This document shows, piece by piece, positions 1 through 9,764 of a stretch of DNA of 64,000 nt. Below the pieces are notes generated by a model. That model had not been told where the DNA came from and ran no database searches. It saw only the letters and a program-made list of their open reading frames with translations. A program made the translations under genes and the position numbers. This DNA is from Mycobacterium sp. NBC_00419 (GTDB lineage Bacteria; Actinomycetota; Actinomycetes; Mycobacteriales; Mycobacteriaceae), in the NCBI RefSeq assembly GCF_036023875.1, contig NZ_CP107931.1, forward strand, positions 992,001 to 1,056,000, in the 5' to 3' direction. The first letter of the stretch is position 1; the number at the start of each line of letters is the position of its first letter.

Positions 1-2296
1 CACCTACGCGGGTCCGCCACACCAGGGGCGCGTCCCAGGCCGTCAGAAGACGCGCGGTGCGCTGAGGGGATGGCGCCGCCACCGGCAATGCCTGCTTGAG
101 CGCGTCGCGGGCGGCCACGACGTCGCCGATGCGCGCGGAGGCGGACACCACTCCGCAGTAGGCCTCAACGGTGCGCTCGGCTTCGTCCTCGCCGGACTCG
201 GCCCAGTTGGCCAGCTGCAGCATGCGCACCGCGGCCCGCCACTGTCGTGCTGCTTCAACCGGTGCGCCCACCCGATCGGCGTCGCGGGCGGCCGCCATGG
301 CGAAATCTGCGGCCGCGACTGCACTGGCCGGGGTCGCAGCCGCCACCGCGTGATAGGCCAACGCTGCCGGGTCGGCGGTGTCGCGCTGCTGCAGAAGCTG
401 ACCGAGCGCGTTGGCGTGCAGGCGCGAGCGCCGCAGCAGCGAAGTGTCCTCATAGAGGGTGTCGCGGACCAGCGAGTGGGCGAACCGGACCCGACCCGGG
501 GCGGGCTCTTCGAGCAGGCCGACCAGGACAGCAGGCTCCAATGCGTCGAGCAGATCATCGGGCTCGCGATGCGCCAACCCGGCCAGCAGATCGACGTCGA
601 CCTCACGGCCCAGCACGGCGGCCTGGCGCAGGGCGGTCACGGTGGCACCGGGCAGTCGGCCGAGACGGCGGCGCAGCACGTCGCCCACGCCCGCAGGCAC
701 GGCCACCGTGGACGCATCAAGTCCCTCGGCCGTCGTCAGGCGCGCCAGTTCGCGAACGAACAATGGATTGCCCCCTGTTCGGTCACGCAGCGACCGCAGG
801 GCTTCCCCGGTCAGATGAGGCAGACCACAGTCTGCGGCGAGGGCCGCCGTCGCGGCGTCGTCGAGGCCCCCGACGGCAACATGAGCTGCAGTCTGGGCCG
901 CCAATGCAGCTCGGGCGGAGGCCAATTCGCTGCCCGACTCCGACGGTCGATAGGTGGCGACAACCAGCAGTGGACTGTCCCGCAGTTCGTGTGTCACGAG
1001 GCGAAGAAGCTCGAGGGTCAAACCGTCGGTGCGGTGCAGGTCGTCGAGCAGAACGGCGACCGGACCGTCGTTGGCTGCCCGTCCCACCAGCGCGGCCACG
1101 GCATGGGCGGTCCAGAACGTGCTGTGCCCGTCCGCCTCCGGGGGGCCGTGGTCATGAAGCAGCGGTGCGAGAGCGTGGCGATCACGCGATTCGGTGGGCA
1201 CGTACGCGTCGCCGAAATGGCGCAGCACCTCGGTCCAGGCCCACCCGGGTGGCGCGCCGTCAACTTCCGGACAGCGCCCCTCTGCGACTGTCCAGCCGGC
1301 GGCCCGCAATCGTGCCGCCGCCGCTGCGGCGATCGTCGTCTTTCCCCAACCGGCTTCGCCGCCTAACCAGACCAGCCGGCTACCGAGGCGGCGCGCCTCC
1401 TCGGCGGCCCGGTCAATGGCGGCGAGCTCTCGCGAACGGCCGTGTAGCGATTGAGGTTCCGTGGCGATCACCTGTGACGCCTGCTGGGGGGCGGCAGGCG
1501 GGATCGTTGGCCGGCCGGAGTCGAGATGAGGGGCTTGGCCGAGGATGGCATCTTCGAGGTCGCGAATGGCACGGCCCGGCTCGAGTCCCAGCTCATCGGC
1601 GAGGTGGCTACGGGTGCGGCGCAAGACATCCAGCGCGTCAGCCTGTCGGTTGGCGCGGTACAGGGCTGTAGCCAGGATCACCGCGGCGCCCTCCCTGGTG
1701 GGATGCTCGCGGACGTGCCCCTCCAACTCGCCAACGACCAGTGCGTCGTGATCGAGGGACAAATGGGCTTGCGCACGCAACTCGATTGCGGTGAAGCGCA
1801 ATTCGGTCAACCGTGCCGCCTCGGCGACTGCCCACCGGGCGTCTGACACCTCGGCGTAGGGATCACCGGCCCAGTGCTCGAGCGCTGATGTCAGCGCAGA
1901 GACGCGCCGTGGTGCGTCGTCGTCAGCCTGTGCCCTCCGGACCTGTTCGTCGAAGTGCCAGGCGTCGACGGCGGCGGCGGGCAGTCGCAGGCGGTACCCG
2001 GGCGCCTCGCTGAGGATCACTGTTGCCGGAGCCCGCCGTTGCCGGTCCGGCTCGAGCACCCTTCGCAGATGTGAGATATATGCCTGCAGCGCCGAGAGCG
2101 CTTTCGGTGGGGGCTCACCTTGCCAGAGGTCCTCGATGAGCCGGTCCACCGAGACGACATGCCCTTGGGCCAGCACCAGGCGGGCCAGCAATGATCGCTG
2201 CCGAGGGCCGCCGAGTTCGACTGGGACCGAACCAATCCAGGCCCGAACCGGACCCAGCACCGCGATGCGAACCGAGTGTCCGTGCGGTGCCGTCAT
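1..2296 (-). CDS. BTAD-domain AAA/NB-ARC-type transcriptional regulator (3' end beyond window)
   Basis: This minus-strand frame stays open from an ATG at 2294-2296 to the window edge, giving about 765 residues with no stop. The first ~90 residues (beginning MTAPHGHSVRIAVLGPV) read as an OmpR/SARP-type winged helix with PRQRSLLARLVL and LWQGEPPPKALSALQAYI. They are followed by an alpha-helical BTAD-like region. An AAA ATPase module follows, with a Walker A motif GEAGWGKTT (about 1340-1370) and a Walker B-like VAVLLDDLH. The rest is TPR-like helical sequence. The family consists of large cytoplasmic signal-responsive activators; no ligand can be named. It is divergent from echA14 with only 46 bp between. 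The upstream sequence contains TAGGGT 9 nt before the ATG, so it may be leaderless. A C-terminal LuxR HTH cannot be checked because the gene is truncated. Confidence 0.88.
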   Translation of the reverse strand, partial: MTAPHGHSVRIAVLGPVRAWIGSVPVELGGPRQRSLLARLVLAQGHVVSVDRLIEDLWQGEPPPKALSALQAYISHLRRVLEPDRQRRAPATVILSEAPGYRLRLPAAAVDAWHFDEQVRRAQADDDAPRRVSALTSALEHWAGDPYAEVSDARWAVAEAARLTELRFTAIELRAQAHLSLDHDALVVGELEGHVREHPTREGAAVILATALYRANRQADALDVLRRTRSHLADELGLEPGRAIRDLEDAILGQAPHLDSGRPTIPPAAPQQASQVIATEPQSLHGRSRELAAIDRAAEEARRLGSRLVWLGGEAGWGKTTIAAAAAARLRAAGWTVAEGRCPEVDGAPPGWAWTEVLRHFGDAYVPTESRDRHALAPLLHDHGPPEADGHSTFWTAHAVAALVGRAANDGPVAVLLDDLHRTDGLTLELLRLVTHELRDSPLLVVATYRPSESGSELASARAALAAQTAAHVAVGGLDDAATAALAADCGLPHLTGEALRSLRDRTGGNPLFVRELARLTTAEGLDASTVAVPAGVGDVLRRRLGRLPGATVTALRQAAVLGREVDVDLLAGLAHREPDDLLDALEPAVLVGLLEEPAPGRVRFAHSLVRDTLYEDTSLLRRSRLHANALGQLLQQRDTADPAALAYHAVAAATPASAVAAADFAMAAARDADRVGAPVEAARQWRAAVRMLQLANWAESGEDEAERTVEAYCGVVSASARIGDVVAARDALKQALPVAAPSPQRTARLLTAWDAPLVWRTRVG

Positions 2297-2342
2297 AGTG
2301 AATCGACCCTAACTGCTAGCCTGCCCTTCGTGGAGGTTCGCA

Positions 2343-3089
2343 ATGTCTGACCTGGTGCTTTACGAGGTGCGCGACCGCGTCGCGCTGATCACCGTCAACG
2401 ATCCGGATCGCCGCAACGCGGTCACCGATGCGATGTCCGAGCAGCTGCGGGCCGCGGTCGAGGCCGCCGAAGCCGAGGCCCACGCCGTCGTGGTCACCGG
2501 CGCCGGCAAGGCGTTCTGCGCCGGAGCGGACCTGTCGGCTCTCGGGGCGGCCGCCCGCGAGGGCCTGGAGCGGATCTACGCCGGCTTCATGGCGGTCGGA
2601 CGGTGCACGCTGCCGACCATCGCCGCGGTGAACGGCGCCGCCGTGGGGGCAGGCCTGAACCTCGCCCTGGCCGCCGACATCCGCATCGCCGGACCGCATG
2701 CCTTGTTCGATCCGCGGTTCCAGAAACTGGGCATCCATCCCGGCGGCGGGGCGACCTGGATGCTGCAGCGCGCTGTCGGCCCTCAGGTGGCACGCGCCGC
2801 GCTGCTGTTCGGGATGCGATTCGACGCCGAAGCCGCCGTGCGACACGGGCTGGCCCTGGAGGTCGCCGACGATCCTGTTGCGGCCGCACTCGAACTGGCC
2901 GCCGGCCCGGCGTCGGCGCCGCGCGATGTGGTGCTGTCCACCAAGGCGTCGATGCGTGCCACGGCGATTCCCGGATTCCTCGACACCGAGCACCACGAGG
3001 CCGCCAAGAACATCGAACTCGGACCGCAGGCAACCTCGATCGAGGCCCCCGAGTTCAAGGCCCGGCTGGCCGCCGCTCAGCGGCGTTGA
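2343..3089 (+). CDS. echA14: Enoyl-CoA hydratase/isomerase (crotonase) family protein, EchA14-like
   Basis: The product is 248 residues, a normal crotonase length. Family signatures are visible: [19 protein letters not shown] (oxyanion-hole region, about residues 50-68), [24 protein letters not shown] (about 95-120) and [18 protein letters not shown] (about 130-148). The ATG follows a clear GGAGG at 2331-2335. The sequence closely resembles what I recall of M. tuberculosis EchA14 (Rv2486). The Glu of the PE..IG motif used by true hydratases is Gln here (RFQKLG), and the second catalytic Glu position ([10 protein letters not shown]) is also not Glu. The expected syn-hydration activity is therefore doubtful and another CoA-ester reaction is possible. 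It is cytoplasmic. Confidence 0.9.
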   Translation: MSDLVLYEVRDRVALITVNDPDRRNAVTDAMSEQLRAAVEAAEAEAHAVVVTGAGKAFCAGADLSALGAAAREGLERIYAGFMAVGRCTLPTIAAVNGAAVGAGLNLALAADIRIAGPHALFDPRFQKLGIHPGGGATWMLQRAVGPQVARAALLFGMRFDAEAAVRHGLALEVADDPVAAALELAAGPASAPRDVVLSTKASMRATAIPGFLDTEHHEAAKNIELGPQATSIEAPEFKARLAAAQRR

Positions 3090-3092
3090 CCG

Positions 3093-4376
3093 TCAAGCGG
3101 CGATGACTTTGAGGAGCTCGCCGTTGAGGTAGATCTCGGCGGAGCTGCGCGGGATCTTCGGTGTGCCGGGTACCGGTGGTGCCACGCAGTGGTAGTGCGT
3201 GCCGGTCGGGGTGATGATCTCCACTGTGTGTCTGCCGTTCTCATCGGGTCCGGCAATGACTCGCCAGCCTTGGGCTTCTTTGGTGTAGTTGCAGGCCTCG
3301 CACAACCCAGCCCCATTGCCGCCACTGGTGACACCACCAGCCCGATGAGGCTGCACGTGATCGGTGTGGCGGATCGGGGCATCGCAATACGGGGTGCGAC
3401 ACCGTTGATCACGCAGCGCGATGAAGGTGGCCAGGGCTTTAGGGAAGCGCCGGGCCCGCGACTCCATCGCCACCAACGCCCCACTGCCGGGGCGGGCATA
3501 CAGCCGGCGCAGCGTCGCCCGCGACTTCGGATCACCGACCGCATCCAGGACCATCTTCTGCGCCACCGCCGAGGGCACCGGCCCGTAGCCGGCGATCACC
3601 GCCGCCCCCTGCGCCACTCCGAGCAGGGCCTGATCGGAGATCACCACACTGACCGCCACCGGAACCGGTTGATCAGCAGGCCGACCGGTCACCCTCTCCA
3701 CCAACGCATCAGCCATCACCTGACCCCGCGAACGCCCATCACAACAGACATCGGCCTGGCGTTTGAGGGCCGCGAACACCGAGACGCCCTGGGCCACCGG
3801 CAACAACGCCGTCAGATACGTCATGGTGTCCGGTGCCGGCCGGATCGTCACGGTGCGTTCGCCGGGGGCCTTGGCCGCCCGATCGACCACCGCGTGGGGA
3901 TCCAGTCGATAGGCAATCGCCTTGGCCGCGGCCACCAACGCTGCATCTCCGAGCCCCTCGAGCGTGGCCGGATCGGAACACAACTCGACATCCAGGCGGC
4001 GACGATCCTCGAGGTCCAGGCAGGCGGACTCGCGCACCACCAGCGTGGCCCGCCACTCCGAGAGCACCCCGGTCTCCAACGCCGCCAACGTGTGCGGCAT
4101 CTCCAACACCAGGGCCTTGGCCAACCCCAGATGCCGCCCACCCCGCGCCGGGGAATCCCGCCGCGCCAACGCCACCTCGCTCGCCACACCCCGACCGCGC
4201 TTCGCCGCCGGCACCCCCGCCGCCGCCTCCGCCGCACGACGCGAGACATCCAACGCGACCGCCAACCGCGCCTGACCCGCCGCCGCGGCCGCCTTCAACC
4301 GCTCCAACTCAGCAATACGCTCCACGAGCGCCGACTCCCCGGCACCGGTGTCGATCTCCAACAATGATTCGCACAT
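3093..4376 (-). CDS. 13E12-repeat/DUF222 family HNH endonuclease-like protein
   Basis: The 427-residue product starts MCESLLEID. It has an N-terminal helical DUF222 domain (about residues 20-300) and a C-terminal HNH domain with RCRTPYCDAPIRHTDH, then GLCEACNYTK: paired cysteines, a His-x-Asp-His core and a final Asn/Cys pair. These multicopy mycobacterial proteins (the 13E12 family of M. tuberculosis) are considered mobile or selfish-like; their in vivo activity is poorly defined. A longer frame upstream to 4439 exists. I chose 4376 because a TACTAT -10 hexamer (minus strand, 4384-4389) lies 7 nt ahead, the usual leaderless geometry, and because the family often begins M-x-E-S-L. It converges on echA14 with a 3-bp gap. 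Confidence 0.9.
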   Translation of the reverse strand: MCESLLEIDTGAGESALVERIAELERLKAAAAAGQARLAVALDVSRRAAEAAAGVPAAKRGRGVASEVALARRDSPARGGRHLGLAKALVLEMPHTLAALETGVLSEWRATLVVRESACLDLEDRRRLDVELCSDPATLEGLGDAALVAAAKAIAYRLDPHAVVDRAAKAPGERTVTIRPAPDTMTYLTALLPVAQGVSVFAALKRQADVCCDGRSRGQVMADALVERVTGRPADQPVPVAVSVVISDQALLGVAQGAAVIAGYGPVPSAVAQKMVLDAVGDPKSRATLRRLYARPGSGALVAMESRARRFPKALATFIALRDQRCRTPYCDAPIRHTDHVQPHRAGGVTSGGNGAGLCEACNYTKEAQGWRVIAGPDENGRHTVEIITPTGTHYHCVAPPVPGTPKIPRSSAEIYLNGELLKVIAA

Positions 4377-4383
4377 GTGTTCG

Positions 4384-4389
4384 ATAGTA
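4384..4389 (-). promoter_or_regulatory. Candidate -10 box for a leaderless 13E12-family transcript
   Basis: TACTAT on the minus strand fits the mycobacterial TANNNT -10 consensus and ends 7 nt before the ATG at 4376. No Shine-Dalgarno is present between them. This geometry is typical of leaderless mycobacterial mRNAs; the assignment is inferred. Confidence 0.5.
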
Positions 4390-4408
4390 AATGACCCGGG
4401 TGACAACT

Positions 4409-4414
4409 TAGAGT
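4409..4414 (+). promoter_or_regulatory. Candidate -10 box for a leaderless GTG-start transcript
   Basis: TAGAGT lies 6 nt before the GTG at 4421, and there is no good Shine-Dalgarno sequence. It would form a divergent pair with the promoter at 4384-4389, only about 20 bp apart. Confidence 0.35.
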
Positions 4415-4420
4415 CCGCTT

Positions 4421-6496
4421 GTGACGCAGACCACACCAACCCGTTCTAGCCGCTATATCGGACGGGTCGGGGCGCTCGCCTTCGCACTCGGAGTCGGAGT
4501 GGCGATCGCCACCAACACCGGAATCGCGGCCGCCGACACCGGGAGTTCGACGGGACACTCCGCGCGGCAATCCACCAAGGCGTCCGACAACCAGACCTCA
4601 TCCAAGCGCACGCGCGTCATGCAGGTGACCGCCCGCCCGAGCGCCGCCGTCGCCAGCCCACGCCGCCCCGTCGTCCCAAAGAGTGCGACATCGCTGACCG
4701 ATCTCGTTGGCTATGCGAGGAGAGAAGTCGAACAGGCCCAGACCACGACCCAACCCAGCCCAAGTATCGGCAACACCTTCTTCGCCCAGACCCCTGTGCT
4801 CGCCTACAACGCCGCGCAGAACGTCCAGGCCGCCGACGGGACGATCACCGGAACACTCAACGCCTCTCAGGCCAACGGCTACGCACTCACCTACACCGTG
4901 TCCGGCGCCCAGAAGGGCGCCGTCGATATCCATCCCGACGGGACGTTCACCTACTCCCCCGACCCGGACTTCACGACACTCGGTGGAACCGACACGTTCA
5001 CCGTCGTCGCCGACGACAGACCCGGCAACGCACTGCATTGGCATGGGCTGGCAACGCTTTTCGCGCCCAACGGCGGGGCCACCGCCACCCAGCAGGTGAC
5101 CGTTCTGCAGAACCCGGGAAGCACACTTCCGACCACTGTGCTCGCCACCACCGATCAGCTGCAGGCTGAGCAGCTCGTCGCCCAGATCGCGAACTCGCCG
5201 ATCATGCAGTTGGCCAAGGTCATCCTCAAAGCGGGGTGGTGGCTGGCCGCCCAGAAGAACTTCGCCGCTGTGGGCGGCCCGGATCAAGCCAACTTGGACC
5301 AGCTGGACCAGGCCGTCAACGAGTACGCCAATCAGGCGGCCATCGAAGTGCTCCTGCTGAACTCGAACAGTCCGAAGGTCCTGCAGCAGGTCAATCCGCC
5401 GCACGATTGGTATCTGCAGAGTTTCTCGGGTGCGCGGATCTGGTACGACAACCCCGACACGATCTACCGCTTCGTCGGGGTGAACACCGCCTCGAAGTAC
5501 GTCATCACCGGGCGCTTCGACGGATCGCTACCGGCCGACACCAACTTCAGCGTGCTCACCGGATTGAGCGGGGCGACCGCGGACAACCTCAACGGCAGAG
5601 ATCTTGTCCTCGAGCCGGATGGTTCGTTCAGCATCACCGTCGATTCCACGCCCACCGCACCGGGCCAGACCAACCATCTGTACCTGCCGCCCGGCACCAC
5701 ACTCATCACTACCCGAAACACGTTGGCGGACTGGAACACCGAGGAACCGATGAGTCTGTCGATCCTGCGTGTCAGCGGACCACCGGACAGTCTGTTCAGC
5801 CAGATCGGCGGCTTCGCCATCCCGGGCATCGGACCATTGGTCTCGTCTAACCCGCTTCTGACACAGTTGGTCTCGCTGATTCCCCCACTTCCTGCACCGC
5901 GTCTCCTGCAGTCGGTGGAGGCGGCCACGATCATGCTCCTGCTCGGTATCAGCGGCGAGAACACCTACATGTCGCTGGCGACGACCGATGCGGTCACTGG
6001 TCAGCCCAAGCAGCCGAACGTCTTCACCGACCCCTCCCGCCAAGCCTCCTTCCTCGCAACGCAATTGCAGAGCACCGGGTACTTCCAACTCACCGACGAC
6101 GAGACCCTCGTCCTGACGATTGATCCGGGTCGGGCGCGCTACTTCAGCGTTCCCATCACCAATGACTGGACCATCACCAACAACTATTGGGACGATCAGA
6201 CCAGCATGAACGTGAGCCAGGCCGTCGCCAACGGCGACGGGACCTACACGATCGTGGTCTCGCCGACCGATCCCGGCTTCGCCAACTGGGTGTCCACCGG
6301 CGGGCTGAATCAGGGGACGATCGCGATCCGTTTCCAGGACTTCGATCCCAACAACACCACCGACCCGACGGTGAGCTCAACCGTGGTGCCGATCAGCCAG
6401 CTCAACCTGCCGGCGATCCCGTACGACCGGCAGGCTCAGATCGCGGCGCGCCAGCTCGGCTACAGCAAGCGCTATTGGCCGTATCCGCAGGCCTAA
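4421..6496 (+). CDS. Secreted VCBS/cadherin-like repeat protein with DUF1214-like C-terminal half
   Basis: The product has 691 residues and a GTG start. A Sec signal peptide is evident: basic RSSRYIGR, hydrophobic [16 protein letters not shown], then an Ala-rich cleavage zone near residue 38. A Ser/Thr/Pro-rich linker follows. At about residues 125-205 a bacterial Ig/VCBS-type domain is recognisable ([44 protein letters not shown]). The C-terminal ~450 residues contain [35 protein letters not shown] and [15 protein letters not shown]. This pattern resembles DUF1254/DUF1214-type proteins, but the match is from memory. The role is unknown; a cell-envelope or extracellular location is likely. 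It converges with bkdC, the two stop codons overlapping. Confidence 0.8.
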   Translation: MTQTTPTRSSRYIGRVGALAFALGVGVAIATNTGIAAADTGSSTGHSARQSTKASDNQTSSKRTRVMQVTARPSAAVASPRRPVVPKSATSLTDLVGYARREVEQAQTTTQPSPSIGNTFFAQTPVLAYNAAQNVQAADGTITGTLNASQANGYALTYTVSGAQKGAVDIHPDGTFTYSPDPDFTTLGGTDTFTVVADDRPGNALHWHGLATLFAPNGGATATQQVTVLQNPGSTLPTTVLATTDQLQAEQLVAQIANSPIMQLAKVILKAGWWLAAQKNFAAVGGPDQANLDQLDQAVNEYANQAAIEVLLLNSNSPKVLQQVNPPHDWYLQSFSGARIWYDNPDTIYRFVGVNTASKYVITGRFDGSLPADTNFSVLTGLSGATADNLNGRDLVLEPDGSFSITVDSTPTAPGQTNHLYLPPGTTLITTRNTLADWNTEEPMSLSILRVSGPPDSLFSQIGGFAIPGIGPLVSSNPLLTQLVSLIPPLPAPRLLQSVEAATIMLLLGISGENTYMSLATTDAVTGQPKQPNVFTDPSRQASFLATQLQSTGYFQLTDDETLVLTIDPGRARYFSVPITNDWTITNNYWDDQTSMNVSQAVANGDGTYTIVVSPTDPGFANWVSTGGLNQGTIAIRFQDFDPNNTTDPTVSSTVVPISQLNLPAIPYDRQAQIAARQLGYSKRYWPYPQA

Positions 6497-7593
6497 CAAT
6501 CCAATAGCGCCGTCTCCGGCGCTTCGATCAGAGCACGCAGGTCGGTCAGGAACGCCGCGACCTGCGCGCCGTCGGCAACCCGATGGTCGAAGGCGCACGT
6601 CAACGTCATCGTGGGGCGGGCCACTACCTCGTCGTCGACCACCACCGCACGTGGCCGCAATGAGCCGACACCCACTATCGCGGCCTCGGGATAGTTGATG
6701 ACCGGCACTCCTTCGTCGAGGCCCAGGGCGCCGAAATTCGACACCGTGAACGTCGAATTGCCCAACTCCGCCGGTGTGAGACGGCCCGTTCGCGCCTTGT
6801 CGATGAGCTGTTCGACAGCGCTCGCGAGCTGGCGTGTGGTCAGGGTGTGCGCATCCGCGATCACCGGGACCACCAAGCCACGCTCGGAGGCCACTGCGAT
6901 CCCCAGCCGGACATCGGGGTGCAGTCGAATCTGCGCGCCACCATCACTGTCCACCCAGGTCGCGTTGAGCAACCGATGTCTACCCAACGCGATGAGCAGC
7001 ATCCGCAAGGTCAGCACGAACGGCGTCACCTCCAGCCGGTCGCGCAACCGCAGCAGCGCCGCGCAGTCCACCTGCACGCTGGCGTGTGCATCGGGAATCC
7101 GGCTGCGCGACAACGACATCTGCGTCGCCATCCGCGCCCGAACACCCTGCACTGCAATATCTTCAGCGCCACTGGCGGCTTCGACGTCGGCACGGGTGAC
7201 GATCCCGTCGGCACCCGATCCCGGCGCCAGGCTCGTCAGGTCGACGGCCAGATCCGCCGCCAGCTTGCGCACCTTGGGCGCTGCCCGCACCCGCCTGCTG
7301 CGATCCATGCCGTTGTCGGTGCCGTAGCCAACGAGGACCGGCGTGCGCGGCTCGGGTGCGCCGGTGTCGATGCGGACCAACAGCGTTCCCACGGCCAGGG
7401 TTTCGCCTTCAGCGCCGCCGAGGGCGAGGATGCGGCCCGAGTAGGGGCTGGGTATCTCCACCTCAGCCTTGTTGGTCTCGACGGTGCACAGGGTCTGGTT
7501 GAGTTCGACCACATCCCCGACCGACACGGCCCACCCGGTGATCGTGGCGTCCTGCAAGCCTTCGCCGAGGTCGGGTACCAGGAAATCGCTCAT
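6493..7593 (-). CDS. bkdC: Branched-chain alpha-keto acid dehydrogenase E2 (dihydrolipoyl acyltransferase)
   Basis: The 366-residue product starts [12 protein letters not shown]. Residues 1-80 form a lipoyl domain with the modified lysine at K42 ([10 protein letters not shown]). An E1/E3-binding domain lies around residues 103-140 ([15 protein letters not shown], then [10 protein letters not shown]). The rest is the acyltransferase catalytic domain, with the family His-x3-Asp-Gly motif as [10 protein letters not shown] near residue 335. It accepts the acyl group from the E1 pair encoded just upstream and passes it to CoA; E3 (Lpd) is not in this window. The ATG at 7593 overlaps the bkdB stop by 4 nt (ATGA), implying coupled translation. 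It corresponds to M. tuberculosis Rv2495c (BkdC, also called PdhC). Confidence 0.93.
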   Translation of the reverse strand: MSDFLVPDLGEGLQDATITGWAVSVGDVVELNQTLCTVETNKAEVEIPSPYSGRILALGGAEGETLAVGTLLVRIDTGAPEPRTPVLVGYGTDNGMDRSRRVRAAPKVRKLAADLAVDLTSLAPGSGADGIVTRADVEAASGAEDIAVQGVRARMATQMSLSRSRIPDAHASVQVDCAALLRLRDRLEVTPFVLTLRMLLIALGRHRLLNATWVDSDGGAQIRLHPDVRLGIAVASERGLVVPVIADAHTLTTRQLASAVEQLIDKARTGRLTPAELGNSTFTVSNFGALGLDEGVPVINYPEAAIVGVGSLRPRAVVVDDEVVARPTMTLTCAFDHRVADGAQVAAFLTDLRALIEAPETALLDC

Positions 7594-8606
7594 GGCCGTC
7601 GCATCACTTTCTCGACGCAGTCCAGCAGCCGGTCGACGCCGGGCAGCCACACTTTCTCCATCCGGGCCGGCGGGTACGGGGTGTCGAATCCGGTGGCCCG
7701 CAGCACCGGAGCTTCCAGGTCGTAGAACAGTTCCTCGGAGATGCGGGCGGCCAGCTCGGCCCCGAAGCCCAACGTCCGCGGGCCCTCGTGCATGATCACG
7801 GCGCGACCCGTCTTGGTCACCGAGGCCGCCACGGTGTCAAAGTCCAACGGGTTCAACGAACGCAGGTCGATCACTTCGAGATCGGGCTCGGCGATCTCCG
7901 CGGCACCGAGTGCGGTGGCGACGAGTCCGCCGTAGGTCAGCACCGTGACATCGGCGCCCACCCGGCGGACCGCGGCGCGCCCGATCGGGGGTGCCGGCTC
8001 GAGGAGGTCGACGGCTTCGCGGCCCCAGTAGCGGCGTTTGGGTTCCAGGTAGATGACCGGGTCACGCGCCGCGATCGCATGGCGCAGCAGCCAGTAGGCG
8101 TCCGATGGCGTGGAGGGCACCACCACTTTCAGCCCCGCCGTGTGCGTCCAATACGTCTCGGTGGACTCCGAGTGGTGTTCCACCGCGCCGATACCGCCGA
8201 ACGACGGGATGCGCACCGTGACCGGCATGTCCACCGCGCCCCTGGTGCGGGTGCGGTACTTGGCGAGGTGGCTGACCATCTGGTCGAACGCCGGGTAGGA
8301 GAAGCCGTCGAACTGGATCTCGGGTACCGGGACGAACCCGCGGATGGCCAGGCCGATTGCCATTCCGATGATCGCCGATTCGGCGAGCGGGGTGTCGAAA
8401 CACCTTTGTGTTCCGAAGGTTTCGGTCAGGCCCTCGGTGATGCGGAAGACCCCGCCGAGCTGGGCCACGTCCTCGCCGAAGACCAAGACGCGATCGTCGG
8501 CGGCCATCGCATCGTGCAGTGCACGGTTGATCGCCTGCGCCATGGTCAGGGTGGTGACCTCGGGCAAGGTGCTGAAGAATGCCGGGGGTTCGATGATCTG
8601 GGTCAT
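7590..8606 (-). CDS. bkdB: Branched-chain alpha-keto acid dehydrogenase E1 beta subunit
   Basis: The product has 338 residues, the standard E1-beta length. It shows the transketolase-like pyrimidine-binding fold: [14 protein letters not shown], then [21 protein letters not shown] (activating Glu of thiamine diphosphate), [20 protein letters not shown] and [12 protein letters not shown]. The C-terminal transketolase domain has [10 protein letters not shown] and [12 protein letters not shown]. With bkdA it decarboxylates branched-chain 2-oxo acids and acylates the lipoyl arm of BkdC. It sits one base after the bkdA stop and overlaps bkdC by 4 nt, so all three subunits are tightly coupled. Confidence 0.93.
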   Translation of the reverse strand: MTQIIEPPAFFSTLPEVTTLTMAQAINRALHDAMAADDRVLVFGEDVAQLGGVFRITEGLTETFGTQRCFDTPLAESAIIGMAIGLAIRGFVPVPEIQFDGFSYPAFDQMVSHLAKYRTRTRGAVDMPVTVRIPSFGGIGAVEHHSESTETYWTHTAGLKVVVPSTPSDAYWLLRHAIAARDPVIYLEPKRRYWGREAVDLLEPAPPIGRAAVRRVGADVTVLTYGGLVATALGAAEIAEPDLEVIDLRSLNPLDFDTVAASVTKTGRAVIMHEGPRTLGFGAELAARISEELFYDLEAPVLRATGFDTPYPPARMEKVWLPGVDRLLDCVEKVMRRP

Positions 8607-8607
8607 C

Positions 8608-9660
8608 TCAGTTCTCCTTCGCCATCTCGGCCAGCAGTTGCGCGCGCTGGGCGGCCATCAGCGGCGTGGGTTCGGCGTAGACGACGTCGAAGAGCTCCCC
8701 GACGTCCGGGTCGGGCGCGTCGACCACCGCGGTGCGCAGCTCGGCCCGCAGCCGCGCCGAGCGGGCGGCCACCCGATGTTCCAGCCGCTCATCGAGCAGG
8801 CCGAGACGCTCGAGGTAGATGCGGTAGCGGGTGATCGGATCACGGGTCGCCCACAGGGCGAGTTCTTCTTCCGGGCGGTAGCGCGCGGCGTCATCGGAGG
8901 TGGTGTGCGGACTCATCCGATAGGTGATGGCCTCGATCAGGGTCGGCCCGCCGCCGGTGCGGGCACGGGCGGCCGCCTCGCTCATCACCTGGTAGCAGGC
9001 TAGGACGTCGTTGCCGTCGACGATGACGCCCGGCATCCCGTATCCGGCGGCGCGGTCGGCGATCGACGGGCCGGCATACTGCCTGCTGGCCGGAACCGAG
9101 ATCGCCCATTGGTTGTTCTGGACGAAGAACACGCACGGCGCGTTCTCGACGGCGGCCAGGTTCATGGCCTCGTGGGTATCGCCTTCGCTGGTGGCGCCGT
9201 CACCGAGGAACGCCACCGTGACGGTCGTCTCGCCGAGTCGCTGCGCGGCCATCGCGGCACCGACGGCATGGGGGGCGTGGGTGGCGATGGGGATCGTAAT
9301 CGGCGCACAGCATTTCGCCGTGAAGTCGAGGCCACCGTGCCAGGATCCTCGCCACACCGCCGCGACCTGCCCCGGTGCGATACCGCGCACCAGGAAGACG
9401 CCGAGTTCACGAAATTGCGGGAACAGCCAGTCGGTCTTGCGCAGGCACGCTGCGGCACCGACCTGGGCGGCCTCCTGACCGCGACACGAGGCGTAGAGGG
9501 CCAGCTCGCCCTGACGCTGCAGGTTGACGAACTCGCCGTCGAGGTCGCGGGTCAGGACGAGGTGTTCGTAAAGCCAGGCCAAGGTTTCTGGCGGCAGCCG
9601 GTAGTCGGAGTCCGCCGTAGCGGTTCCGTCGGGTGCGATGAACTGCACCAACTGACCCAT
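8608..9660 (-). CDS. bkdA: Branched-chain alpha-keto acid dehydrogenase E1 alpha subunit
   Basis: The 350-residue product starts MGQLVQFIAPDG. The thiamine diphosphate/Mg motif is intact: FLGDGATSEGDTHEAMN, about 30 residues later ending in FVQNNQWAISV. The phosphorylation-loop-like TYRMSPHTTSDD is also present. An in-frame upstream start (9690) is possible, but ATG 9660 follows an AGGAGG ribosome site 5-10 nt upstream and is preferred. It is the first of the three bkd genes, 104 nt downstream of citE in the same direction, so it may share the operon transcript or have its own promoter. Confidence 0.93.
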   Translation of the reverse strand: MGQLVQFIAPDGTATADSDYRLPPETLAWLYEHLVLTRDLDGEFVNLQRQGELALYASCRGQEAAQVGAAACLRKTDWLFPQFRELGVFLVRGIAPGQVAAVWRGSWHGGLDFTAKCCAPITIPIATHAPHAVGAAMAAQRLGETTVTVAFLGDGATSEGDTHEAMNLAAVENAPCVFFVQNNQWAISVPASRQYAGPSIADRAAGYGMPGVIVDGNDVLACYQVMSEAAARARTGGGPTLIEAITYRMSPHTTSDDAARYRPEEELALWATRDPITRYRIYLERLGLLDERLEHRVAARSARLRAELRTAVVDAPDPDVGELFDVVYAEPTPLMAAQRAQLLAEMAKEN

Positions 9661-9764
9661 GCCGCCTCCTTGTGGCCACGCGGACGGCATGTTCGGCCGT
9701 CACGACCTCAGGTCTGCTCAGTGCGGAGGCGGTCAGAGCAAAATCCGTTGTGGCGGAGTGCCAG

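Noticed and set aside
3189..4387. 392-aa and 184-aa plus-strand frames
   Set aside because: Antisense to the 13E12 HNH gene; they are rich in Arg/His/Pro, typical of shadow frames in GC-rich DNA.
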